A DNA stretch of 64,000 bases from Planctomycetia bacterium (GTDB taxonomy: Bacteria > Planctomycetota > Planctomycetia > Gemmatales > Gemmataceae), in contig SXID01000002.1 of assembly GCA_005772955.1 (NCBI GenBank), positions 1 through 64,000 on the forward strand, written 5' to 3'. The translations under genes and the position numbers were made by a program. The notes beneath the pieces are model-generated. The model had not been told where the DNA came from. It searched no databases and worked only from the letters and a program-made list of their open reading frames with translations. How positions within the stretch are numbered: position 1 is the first letter of the stretch; each line of letters begins with the position of its first letter. Of the stretch, positions 16,649-24,911 are shown piece by piece.

Positions 16649-18098
16649 GTTCTTCGACGGGTTTGGTTGCGTCGAGCAGGAACCCGCACACCGCGGCGAC
16701 AACGAACGCGAACCCGCAGCAAATGAACGCTGCGTTCCACCCGGCTGCCTGCCGGATCTCCGTGAGGATGATCGGCGAGAGAGCAGCGCCGAGGTTCCCC
16801 CACATATTCCCCCATCCCAGTGCGGCGCCCACGTTCTTCCCGCCCACATCCTGCGCGAATGACCAGATCGACGGGTTGTGCATGTCCACCAGGAACGCCA
16901 TCGCGCCGAGCGCGACAACCACCGCCCATGCAGTCGGCAACTGAGGGATCAGCAGGAACGCGACCGCGCACCCGCTGAGCGTGGCGCAGATGGGAACGGA
17001 CCGGCCGAGCTTCGGCCCGAGTTTGGTGCGAAGCAGGTCGGTGAAGACCCCGCCGAAGATCATTCCGAGGCACCCGATCGTGAGTGCCGTCGTTTGCATC
17101 TGCCCGACTTCCTTCAGCGGAGTGCCGAACGTTTCCTTCAGGTATGTGGGGAGGAGCGTAACGACGAACACCCACCCGATGTTGACACCAAACTGCACGC
17201 AGCCGAAAAGCCACATGTTTCGCGTGCGTGCCAGCACCCCGATCCGCGCGAGCAGCGAGAGTTCGCGCGGCTTTGGTTCGCCCGCATCGGGTCGGGGTGG
17301 CGGGGCCGATTCACCTGGTGCCGTCGGCGGGTGATCGCGAACGAACAGCCAAAAGATCCCCGCGACCGCGAGTCCACACAGCCCGTACACGACGAACACG
17401 CCACGCCAGTTGGTCGGCTTGTCGCCTGCTTCGAGCGCGACGACGTTCGGCGTGACGATCCATTCGACCAGCGCAATACCCACCAATGCTGTCGCAAGCG
17501 CCGCGGTGAGCAACGGAGCGACCGCACCGCCAACGCGCCCGCCGAACGCGACCACCGAGCTAAACCGGCCGCGTTCGGTGGGTTTGGCCCATCGTTTCAC
17601 GAGTCCGGCCGCGGCGGGGTACGCTCCGGCTTCGGTGATGCCCAGTAGCAACCGGATCGCGAACAGCGCGACGAACCCGCCGACGAACCCGGTCATCATG
17701 GTGACGGCTGACCACGCCGCGATTGACAGCGCGAGTACGCGTCGCGCGCCGTAGCGGTCCGCGAGGTTGCCCATGGGTATCTGGAACAACGCGTAGGTGA
17801 GGAAGAACGCGCCGAGTGCGTAGGACATCCGCTTGTCGGCCCATTTCTTTTTCTTGGCGGCGGTGATGTCTTCGGGTGTGAGTGTGGCACCTTCGGGCGG
17901 TGAGTCGCCCCATTTCTTTTTCTTGGCGGCAGCGACTTCGTCATCGGAGAGCGGGTTATCGTCGGTGGGTTCGGGCGCGAGCGGGAGCAGCAGTTCGCGC
18001 TTCATCGGCTCGGCGAGTGTGGAGAAGCAGACGCGGTCGATGTACATCCAGAGGGCCGCGATCGCGGTGACGGCGACGATGAGGTAGCGCTGGGGCAT
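16629..18098 (-). CDS. MFS transporter (anion:cation symporter-like) with Lys-rich insert
   Basis: 489 residues from the ATG at 18098, which has a GGAG upstream. About 12 membrane helices of a major facilitator, closest in feel to the ACS family (hexuronate/glucarate-type sugar acid importers): the first helix ends in WMYIDRVCFS, and helix 2-3 carries GNLADRYGARRVL. Between helices 1 and 2 is a hydrophilic insert of about 55 residues (about 35-90) containing two copies of AAKKKKW, encoded by 22-bp direct repeats at 17840-17861 and 17909-17930. It also has a long loop (about residues 265-295) rich in Pro. Substrate unknown. Confidence 0.88.
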   Translation of the reverse strand: MPQRYLIVAVTAIAALWMYIDRVCFSTLAEPMKRELLLPLAPEPTDDNPLSDDEVAAAKKKKWGDSPPEGATLTPEDITAAKKKKWADKRMSYALGAFFLTYALFQIPMGNLADRYGARRVLALSIAAWSAVTMMTGFVGGFVALFAIRLLLGITEAGAYPAAAGLVKRWAKPTERGRFSSVVAFGGRVGGAVAPLLTAALATALVGIALVEWIVTPNVVALEAGDKPTNWRGVFVVYGLCGLAVAGIFWLFVRDHPPTAPGESAPPPRPDAGEPKPRELSLLARIGVLARTRNMWLFGCVQFGVNIGWVFVVTLLPTYLKETFGTPLKEVGQMQTTALTIGCLGMIFGGVFTDLLRTKLGPKLGRSVPICATLSGCAVAFLLIPQLPTAWAVVVALGAMAFLVDMHNPSIWSFAQDVGGKNVGAALGWGNMWGNLGAALSPIILTEIRQAAGWNAAFICCGFAFVVAAVCGFLLDATKPVEEPTSPAP

Positions 18099-18454
18099 GG
18101 CAACTCCGGGTGTAAACCACGGAGTGTAGCGGGCGAAGCGCGGAGATGCACGCGGGAAACGCGAAGGGTTCCGGCCGTGCCGGTTCTCGCGCTGGTAGCG
18201 CACGAGGGTCGGCGCGGGGGTGGAGAATCGTAAGACATTTCACTGGAACTCCGAACACTAGATCGAAATAGTACACCTGAACAGAACTGCGCCGCTCGCC
18301 TGAAGGGGTACTTCCGATGTGGAAAGCGAGGGAAGCAAGACTGGATGGCGACCGAGTGGTCTTCGCTCCGACGAGTAGGTTGACATTGCCCGGTATTCGC
18401 TCTGACGGCATAGAAAGTTCTTCTGAACGAAAGCCAGGTGGAAAGGATTCCGCC
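18099..18454. other. gap between MFS gene and methyltransferase
   Basis: A 356-bp divergent spacer. GC content drops from about 18230 onward, marking the edge of the restriction-modification island. A frame is open upstream of the methyltransferase from 18317 but its product lacks domain features. No hairpin or clear promoter pair was found. Confidence 0.5.
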
Positions 18455-19648
18455 ATGAAGAGCGTCGAACTTTTTGCTGGTGCGGGTGGGCTTGCTCTTG
18501 GCACAGCGGAAGCTGGCTTGACGCACAAGGTCGTCATTGAGTGGGACGAGAACGCAGCCAGCACGCTTCGCCGGAACCACGACGACGGCGTAAAGCACGC
18601 CCGCGACTGGACCATCGTGCAAGGCGACGTAAAGGATTACGATTTCCAGCAGCACCACGACGAAGTGATGTTCGTCTCGGGCGGTCCACCTTGTCAGCCT
18701 TTCAGCATTGGCGGTAAACATCGCGGCAAAGACGATGGCCGCAACATGTTCCCGCAAGCCGTGCGCGCGGTGCGCGAGATACGCCCGCTCGCGTTCATGT
18801 TCGAGAACGTGCGAGGCTTATTGCGTGAGAACTTCAGCAAGTATTTCGGTTACATCGTTCACCAACTCCGCTACCCGACCGTGAAGCCAAAGGGTGACGA
18901 GGAGTGGACGGACCACTTGGCACGCCTCGAACGCATCCACACGGCAGGCGAAGACACTGGCCTCAATTACAACGTCGTGTTCCAGTGCGTTAACGCGGTT
19001 GATTATGGCGTGCCCCAACACCGCTGGCGCGTGTTTGTAATCGGCATTCGCTCCGACCTCGGTATTGAGTACGCCTATCCGCGAGCGACTCACGAGCAGG
19101 ACGCACTGCTGCATGACGTGTGGGTCAGCGGCGACTACTGGGAACGGCATGGCATCCCGAAGAAGCGCCGTCTTTCTCCGCCTGCGGTGTTGTCGAAGAG
19201 AATCGGCCGTCTTCGGTCATCAATGCGGGAAATGCTGGGTTCACCGTGGCGCACGGTGCGAGACGCGATTAGCGACTTGCCCAAGATCAGCGCGGCGCGG
19301 AAGACATCGAAGATCGCCAACCACTACCTGAATCTCGGAGCGAAGAGCTACCCAGGGCACACGGGCAGTCCGCTGGATGAACCAGCGAAGGCGCTAAAAG
19401 CAGGCGATCACGGCGTTCCGGGCGGCGAGAACATGTTGCGATCGGAAGACGGCGAAGTGCGTTACTTCTCCGTTCGCGAGTGCGCTCGATTACAGTGCTT
19501 TCCTGACAACTGGTACTTCGAGGGTTCGTGGACTGAAAGCATGCGCCAACTTGGTAACGCCGTGCCCGTTGCCCTCGCTGAACAGATTGCACAGCCTCTG
19601 GTGAATCTCCTACGGCACTCAAAGAAGACCGCCACAAAGCGGCGATAA
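18455..19648 (+). CDS. DNA (cytosine-5-)-methyltransferase of a type II R-M system
   Basis: 397 residues from the ATG at 18455, chosen because the conserved domain starts there (MKSVELFAGAGG) and GGAAAGGA precedes it. C5 methyltransferase motifs: I FAGAGG at about 7-12, IV GGPPCQPFS with catalytic Cys80, VI ENV at about 117-119, VIII QHRWRVF at about 188-194, and X GNAVPVALAEQIA near the C-terminus. It would protect the host against the adjacent nuclease. The island is less GC-rich than its surroundings, which suggests transfer. The recognition site is inferred only from the nuclease family (Eco29kI: CCGCGG). Confidence 0.94.
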   Translation: MKSVELFAGAGGLALGTAEAGLTHKVVIEWDENAASTLRRNHDDGVKHARDWTIVQGDVKDYDFQQHHDEVMFVSGGPPCQPFSIGGKHRGKDDGRNMFPQAVRAVREIRPLAFMFENVRGLLRENFSKYFGYIVHQLRYPTVKPKGDEEWTDHLARLERIHTAGEDTGLNYNVVFQCVNAVDYGVPQHRWRVFVIGIRSDLGIEYAYPRATHEQDALLHDVWVSGDYWERHGIPKKRRLSPPAVLSKRIGRLRSSMREMLGSPWRTVRDAISDLPKISAARKTSKIANHYLNLGAKSYPGHTGSPLDEPAKALKAGDHGVPGGENMLRSEDGEVRYFSVRECARLQCFPDNWYFEGSWTESMRQLGNAVPVALAEQIAQPLVNLLRHSKKTATKRR

Positions 19649-19656
19649 CGACCAGA

Positions 19657-20163
19657 TCAGGGCTTCTTTTTCGCCTTCTGAACGACCTTCGGCTGCGTAC
19701 TCAGTTTTGGGAGAGGTGGGAACATCTGGTTCCATTTGCTCACTCGACCGGGCATACCCGGCCGACCCGCGCCTTGAACTTTGCTACCGTAGCCGCTCCC
19801 ATTCCAAGGCGGTTTGAAGTGGTTGATGGCAGCGAATTCGGCGGCAACGACCCACCATTCGCTTTCAAAGGTGAGGAACTGGCACTCCATGTCGGCAAGG
19901 GCGATGCCTTGCCGCCCACTGAGCTTCGACACGTGTTCATTGAGTCTAGTTTTTAAGTCGCGGGCGCTCTTCGTCAGTTCCTTGCTGGCCTTTCCGATGT
20001 AGACCAAAGCTCCCTTGAAGTACAAAAGGTAAAGGCCGCTCTCGACTGGCCCGACGTTCTTTGTGAGCGGCAATTTGGGACTCGTTTTCAGTTTCTCAAT
20101 GAGTTGGTCTCGGATCGCTGGGTCCAGATTGAAACGGAAGTGGTGATCGGCTGAAGTTGGCAT
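19657..20163 (-). CDS. Eco29kI/NgoMIII-family type II restriction endonuclease (GIY-YIG)
   Basis: 168 residues from the ATG at 20163. A GIY-YIG nuclease: GLY at 43-45 and YIG at 55-57 in ESGLYLLYFKGALVYIGKAS, then Arg73 in TRLNEH, Glu109 in VAAEFAAINHFKPPWN and Asn121. The order with GYGSKVQGAGRPG matches R.Eco29kI, which cuts CCGCGG (from memory). It is convergent with the methyltransferase (8 bp between stops) and divergent from vsr. The specificity of this copy is an inference, but the adjacency with a C5 methyltransferase supports a working R-M pair. Confidence 0.85.
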   Translation of the reverse strand: MPTSADHHFRFNLDPAIRDQLIEKLKTSPKLPLTKNVGPVESGLYLLYFKGALVYIGKASKELTKSARDLKTRLNEHVSKLSGRQGIALADMECQFLTFESEWWVVAAEFAAINHFKPPWNGSGYGSKVQGAGRPGMPGRVSKWNQMFPPLPKLSTQPKVVQKAKKKP

Positions 20164-20273
20164 GTCGCTCCCATCGGCCGGAAGGGAATGCAACTTACGT
20201 TGAACCAACAAAGATCGCACGGCAAGATGACGAGAGGGGACTGCCCAACTATTACGTTCGGAGTGATCGATTT

Positions 20274-20702
20274 ATGTCCGACACTCTCACGCAAGCAGAA
20301 CGCAGCGAGCGCATGTCGCGGGTGCGGAACAAGGACACGAAGCCGGAGAAAGTCGTTCGGTCAATCCTTCACCGGATGGGCTTTCGGTTCCGCCTCCACA
20401 CAAACACGCTCCCCGGCAAGCCCGACATCATGCTTCCCAAGCACAAGAAGGTCATTTTCATTCACGGATGCTTCTGGCACCGTCACGGCGTCTGCCGGGC
20501 GCTATCCATTCCCGAAAGCAACTCCGACAAGTGGGCGGCGAAGTTCGCGGATAACGTCCGGCGCGACGGCGAGAAACTCGCGGCCGTTCGCGCCGCTGGT
20601 TGGGACGTGCTTGTCGTCTGGGAGTGCGAGTTGCGTGATCTCGCCAAACTGGAGATAACACTTCGCGAATTCATGGCGAAGCCTTCCCACCTCGCTGCGT
20701 AA
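20274..20702 (+). CDS. vsr: very short patch repair endonuclease Vsr
   Basis: 142 residues from the ATG at 20274 (MSDTLTQAERSERMSRVR). Vsr nicks 5' of the T in T:G mismatches that come from deaminated 5-methylcytosine. It therefore accompanies C5 methyltransferases. Visible features: NKDTKPEKVVR, catalytic Asp51 in PGKPDIMLP, FIHGCFWHRHGVC with His64, His69 and the zinc ligands Cys66, His71 and Cys74, and a late Cys118 in VVWECELRDL. The numbering nearly matches E. coli Vsr. Its start is 111 bp from the divergently oriented nuclease start. Confidence 0.95.
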   Translation: MSDTLTQAERSERMSRVRNKDTKPEKVVRSILHRMGFRFRLHTNTLPGKPDIMLPKHKKVIFIHGCFWHRHGVCRALSIPESNSDKWAAKFADNVRRDGEKLAAVRAAGWDVLVVWECELRDLAKLEITLREFMAKPSHLAA

Positions 20703-20801
20703 CATGGAGCACTTTTGACCCGCCAGCACTGACCCGCGACGACACACGAACAGACCTGCCCGGTTCGGCAATCGCATTCAGATTTGGAAACGGTCGCACG
20801 T

Positions 20802-20900
20802 CTTGAGTGTGTTTGTTAACGTCGCAAGTCGTGAAGTCGAAGACCTCAGCAGTTGAGGTCTTCGACTTCACGACTTGCGACGTTAACAAACACACTCAAG
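20802..20900. repeat. perfect 47-bp inverted repeat between vsr and DUF1501
   Basis: Arms 20802-20848 and 20854-20900 are perfectly complementary with a 5-nt loop (GCAGT). It lies between convergent genes and covers the DUF1501 stop codon, so it could act as a two-way terminator. Short frames on both strands inside it are mirror products of the palindrome. Confidence 0.95.
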
Positions 20901-22275
20901 AAATCAGCGCGTCGATGGGCTTGCCCTTCGAGAGCGTGAACGGACGGCCGCCCTGGTCGTGCTCTTCCTTCGAACTGTCGATGCCGAGACAGTGATAGAT
21001 GGTCGCGGTGAAGTCGGCCGGCGTGACCGGGTCTTTCGCGGGGCGACCGGCGATCTTGTCGCTCGCGCCGTACACCTGACCGCCCTTGATGCCGCCGCCC
21101 GCAAACAGCACGCTGTAACACTCAGGCCAATGCTCGCGGCCCGCGTTGCTCTTCGTGATCTTCGGCGACCGCCCGAACTCCGCGGCCACCACTACCAGCG
21201 TTTCGTCCAACTTCCCCGCCGCGTCGAGGTCCGTCATCAGCGCGTGGAACGCCTTGTCGAACGGCGGGACCAGATCGTCCTTGTGCGCGGTGAAGTTGTT
21301 CCAGTGCGTGTCCCACGCGAACCCGTTGATGCCCTGTGTGCGCTGCCAGTTGCACTGCACCAGGCGCACGCCCGCGTCGAGGAGGCGCTTGCCGAGCATC
21401 ACGGACTGACCGAACAGGTTGCGGCCATAGCGTTCGCGCTCCTTCGCCGGTGCGCCCGCGAGATCAACGGCCTTACGCACCGCGTCCGACGAGATCACTT
21501 CGACGGCCTTCGTCTGCGAAGCCTTGATGGTGCCGCTCGCGGCCAAACCGTTGAGCGATTTCGTTTCGAGGTTCAGTTGATCGACGAGCGAGAGCCGGCG
21601 CTTCAGTGCGTCCGGGTTCTCGTTCGCCACAACGGGAATGTGATCGAGTTTGAAGTCGTCGTCGTTCGGGTTGCCGCCGGTGTAGAGCGGGTCGTACTTC
21701 GGCCCGAGCGCACCGGCGAACTGCCCGGAGCGGCGCCCGCCGGCCACGTCCATGCGGTGCGGCACGATGGCCCACGCCGGGAGCGGACTCTTACCCGGTG
21801 CGATCTTCGCCACGCACGCGCCCATGTGCGGCATGTCCTGGCGGTTCATGTTGTTCACTTCGGGCACGCCGCCGGGGTACTGATACCCGGTGAACATCCA
21901 GTACGACCCGCGACCGTGGTCGTTGTGCTCATGCCACATGGTGCGCACGAGCGCCGACTTGTGCATCCACTTCGCGGCGTTGGGGAGCAGTTCGGAGAAC
22001 CGCACGCCGGGCAGCGTCGTTTGAATCGTGGTGAATGGCCCGCGGATGTCGTCGGGCGCGTCGGGTTTCGGGTCGAAGGTGTCGAGCTGCGCCGGTCCGC
22101 CGCTCAGGTACAGGATGATGCAGTTCTTCGCCGCACCGAAGCTCTTGGGCTTCGCGCCGGCCGCGATCGCCGAGTTCGTCGGGAGCATGGGAAGCGTCAG
22201 CCCGCCGAGCGCAACCCCACCTACGCGAAGCAGTTCGCGGCGGTCAAGTGACGACGAACCCCACAGATTTAGCAT
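20896..22275 (-). CDS. DUF1501 domain protein (sulfatase-like, Tat-exported)
   Basis: 459 residues from the ATG at 22275. A twin-arginine-type signal, SLDRRELLRVGGVALGGLTLP (split here as DRRELLRVGG plus hydrophobic stretch), precedes the mature protein. DUF1501 proteins belong to the alkaline phosphatase/sulfatase-like fold; visible elements are CIILYLSGGPAQLDTFDPKP, WHEHNDHGRGSYWMFTG and VVVAAEFGRSPKI near the C-terminus. They are typical partners of DUF1549/1553 cytochrome proteins. Here that partner pair is split: one DUF1549/1553 gene is at 13.8-16.4 kb and another at 24.9-27.1 kb. Confidence 0.92.
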   Translation of the reverse strand: MLNLWGSSSLDRRELLRVGGVALGGLTLPMLPTNSAIAAGAKPKSFGAAKNCIILYLSGGPAQLDTFDPKPDAPDDIRGPFTTIQTTLPGVRFSELLPNAAKWMHKSALVRTMWHEHNDHGRGSYWMFTGYQYPGGVPEVNNMNRQDMPHMGACVAKIAPGKSPLPAWAIVPHRMDVAGGRRSGQFAGALGPKYDPLYTGGNPNDDDFKLDHIPVVANENPDALKRRLSLVDQLNLETKSLNGLAASGTIKASQTKAVEVISSDAVRKAVDLAGAPAKERERYGRNLFGQSVMLGKRLLDAGVRLVQCNWQRTQGINGFAWDTHWNNFTAHKDDLVPPFDKAFHALMTDLDAAGKLDETLVVVAAEFGRSPKITKSNAGREHWPECYSVLFAGGGIKGGQVYGASDKIAGRPAKDPVTPADFTATIYHCLGIDSSKEEHDQGGRPFTLSKGKPIDALIS

Positions 22276-22475
22276 GGTTTGTATCCTGCGAACGGGGGCG
22301 TCAGCCCTGACACTTTGGCGTGTGCAGTGGTGTGCCAAAACCGGCGTGCAATCAACCTCTCCCGAGTGTACCATACTACAAGTCGATCCCGCCAGTGGTT
22401 TCCCTGCCAGGTTTATATCGCCGGGTCGAACACTAAACCGGGACGCTCGTTCCTCTCACAATCCCAAACTCAAGC

Positions 22476-24824
22476 ATGCGCCAACTCCTTTCCACCCTCG
22501 TGACACTCGCCCTTCCACTCGTTGCGAGCGCGCAGGGGTTCGTCGAGAGCGTGTCGCCGCCGGTGGTCGAGCGCGGGAAGACGGAGCGAGTCACGTTCGC
22601 GGGGAAGGACTTCGGCCAGGGCCTCGACGTGTGGCACGCGCTCCCGAAGGGGGCATTGAGTGCGAAGCCGGTATCGAGCGAACCGGGCAAGTTGGTGTTC
22701 GACATCACCCTGAGCGCGGATGCGCCGGTCGGGGTATGCGGGCTTCGGCTCGCGACCCGCAACGGACTGACGAACACGGTGCTGTTCCACATCGAAGATT
22801 TGCCCGTGAAGGGTAACGTTGCGAGTGACAAGCCGGTGTCACTCGCGATGCCCGTGTGTGTGTGGGGAGCGTTCCGCGAAAGCACGCTTGACCGCTGCAC
22901 GGTCGCCGTTGCCGCAGGTGAGCGCGTGAGCTTCGAATGCATCGCGAACCGGCTTGGCAAGGACGCGGACCCGTTGCTCACGATTCGCGACGCAACCGGT
23001 AATTTCATCCTCGAACGCGACAACGACCCCGGCCTGTATTTCGACTTCCGTTTCGCGCACACGTTCGAGAAGGCCGGAACGTACACGCTCGAGTTGCGTG
23101 ACGCGCGACTGCGAGCGAGCGAACACCACCATTACATCTTGCGTGTTGGCAAGTTCCACGCGGAGCGAGTCGCGGTGCCTTCGGCCGTCGCCGTGGCAGA
23201 CCGGCTTGCGGGGCCATTCTTTCACCAGGTCAAGCGCCCGGGAGACAATGGCTCTGTGTGGCTGCCGGTTAGCACCGCCGAAGGGCCAATCACGGTCGCG
23301 AAGGACTTTGACGCGCTGCGTGACAACGCTCTATCGCAAGCCACGAGCGGCCCGGTTCACGTCGCGTATCTGCTGTCGCCGATGCGGGCCAACCTGTTCC
23401 TCGCGCTCGACCGCTCCATCACGGTCGGCAGCGCGCAGGCGACACCCGCGGTCGTTCCCGGTGTATTGTGCGGCGTGTTGAAACAACCGGGGCGCCGACA
23501 GGTGTTCGCGGTGCAACTGGAGAAAGGACAGCGCATCTTCGTTCGTGCCGAAGCGAAGGCTCTGAACTCACCCGCGGACCTGGAACTGACGATCACCGAC
23601 CGCACCGGGCGCGAGCAGCGCCGCGGGCAGGACAAGCCCGACGGAACCGAATCGACCCTCGACTTCACTGCCACGATCCCCGGCACGTATGGCATCGCGG
23701 TACGCGACACGTTGCGTGATGGCAGCGACGCGCACGCGTACCGCATCACGGTGCGCGCCGAGCCGTTCCCGCCCGCGGTCACAGCCGAAGTCGAAGCGTT
23801 GACCGTGCCGCAAGGGAACTACCAGATCGTGCCGCTGACCATCACGCGCAACGGGAACAAAGGGCCAATCACGCTCTCGCTCGACGGCGCGCCGAAAGGC
23901 TTGAAGCTGACACCCGACACGATCAGCGAAACCGAAAACGCGATCGTCTGCAAGATCGAAGCCGACAGCACAACCCCGGTCAGCGTTCACACGATTCAGA
24001 TCATCGGCGAATGTGAGGGCGAGAAGTTCCTCGTTCGCACGCGACCGCTGATCGACAAGCGATACCAGAACGTGGACCTCATTCCGATCGCGCTGCGGGA
24101 AGACCAAACGCGATTGCCGCCAGCGCTGACGGACCGGTTCGCGGTGCAGATCACGCCACCCGCCCCGTTCGCGTTCGAGCTAACTGAGCAGACCGTCGCG
24201 CTCCCGCGATACCAAACCGCACCGATTCCAATCACGACGACACGCATCGCCGGGTTCGACGGCCCGATCACGTTCACTGCAACCGGCGGGCAACTCGCCA
24301 ACAAGAACGAGGGCCGTACACGGGTGTACGCGGAGTTCCCAGATGCGACCACGAAGCAGCCCAACGTGTCCGGAGTGGTGGTGTCGAAGATTCTGTCGAA
24401 CCTCAGCAAGGCGCGCATCGACGTGACCGCGACCGGCACGCACCAGGGACGCCGCGTCACACTGACCCGCACCTTCGAGTTGGAACTGGGCTATGCGTAT
24501 AAGTTGACGAGCGACACGCCGAAGGTGGCGTTGTTGCCGGGTGAGTCCGCGAAGGTGCGGTACGTGGTGGACCGCGTGAAGACGTTTGACGGTCCGGTGG
24601 TGCTTCACCTGAACAACGTGCCGGGGTTAGAAGCGCCGGACGTGGTGACGATCCCGAAGGGCCAAACGTCGGTCGAGTTTGACGTGAAGGCGACGCCTGA
24701 CGCGCAAGCGCGCAAGCAGAACTGGCAGCTCACCGCGACCGCCGACGTGAGCGGTTTCGAGGAAGAGCAGCGCGTGTCGCCGGTCGAGATCGAGATCAAG
24801 AAAGTGGAAGTGCCGAAGAAGTGA
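22476..24824 (+). CDS. large secreted beta-rich protein of planctomycete type (PPC-like)
   Basis: 782 residues with a signal peptide (MRQLLSTLVTLALPLVASAQ). The mature part starts with an IPT/TIG-like segment (ESVSPPVVERGKTERVTFAG), followed by blocks resembling bacterial pre-peptidase C-terminal domains: ADPLLTIRDATGNFILERD with THTFEKAGTYTLELRDARLR, and LELTITDRTGREQRRGQDKP with FTATIPGTYGIAVRDTLRDG. The C-terminal third repeats Ig-like strands. Such proteins accompany DUF1549/1553 and DUF1501 genes; function unknown, likely cell-surface. Divergent from DUF1501 (200 bp) and followed by the second DUF1549/1553 gene, with a palindrome in the gap. Confidence 0.85.
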   Translation: MRQLLSTLVTLALPLVASAQGFVESVSPPVVERGKTERVTFAGKDFGQGLDVWHALPKGALSAKPVSSEPGKLVFDITLSADAPVGVCGLRLATRNGLTNTVLFHIEDLPVKGNVASDKPVSLAMPVCVWGAFRESTLDRCTVAVAAGERVSFECIANRLGKDADPLLTIRDATGNFILERDNDPGLYFDFRFAHTFEKAGTYTLELRDARLRASEHHHYILRVGKFHAERVAVPSAVAVADRLAGPFFHQVKRPGDNGSVWLPVSTAEGPITVAKDFDALRDNALSQATSGPVHVAYLLSPMRANLFLALDRSITVGSAQATPAVVPGVLCGVLKQPGRRQVFAVQLEKGQRIFVRAEAKALNSPADLELTITDRTGREQRRGQDKPDGTESTLDFTATIPGTYGIAVRDTLRDGSDAHAYRITVRAEPFPPAVTAEVEALTVPQGNYQIVPLTITRNGNKGPITLSLDGAPKGLKLTPDTISETENAIVCKIEADSTTPVSVHTIQIIGECEGEKFLVRTRPLIDKRYQNVDLIPIALREDQTRLPPALTDRFAVQITPPAPFAFELTEQTVALPRYQTAPIPITTTRIAGFDGPITFTATGGQLANKNEGRTRVYAEFPDATTKQPNVSGVVVSKILSNLSKARIDVTATGTHQGRRVTLTRTFELELGYAYKLTSDTPKVALLPGESAKVRYVVDRVKTFDGPVVLHLNNVPGLEAPDVVTIPKGQTSVEFDVKATPDAQARKQNWQLTATADVSGFEEEQRVSPVEIEIKKVEVPKK

Positions 24825-24827
24825 CAC

Positions 24828-24895
24828 CTCGCGTAGCTGCGACCCGAAGGGGAACGCGAACGTTCGCGTTCCCCTTCGGGTCGCAGCTACGCGAG
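24828..24895. repeat. perfect 68-bp loop-less palindrome
   Basis: 34-bp arms 24828-24861 and 24862-24895 meet without any loop at GAACG|CGTTC. It lies 3 bp after the stop of the secreted protein and 16 bp before the start of the DUF1549/1553 gene, both on the plus strand. The outer sequence CTCGCGTAGC shares the CGCGTAGC core of the element at 13735. Confidence 0.95.
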
Positions 24896-24911
24896 AAGAT
24901 GTGAGGCGTCA

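Noticed and set aside
18317..18454. 46-residue N-terminal extension of the methyltransferase
   Set aside because: The conserved domain starts exactly at MKSVELFAGAGG with a good ribosome-binding site; the extension has no domain character.
20671..20995. Two short frames starting MCLLTSQVVKSKTS on opposite strands
   Set aside because: They are the same palindrome read from both sides (20802-20900), not genes.
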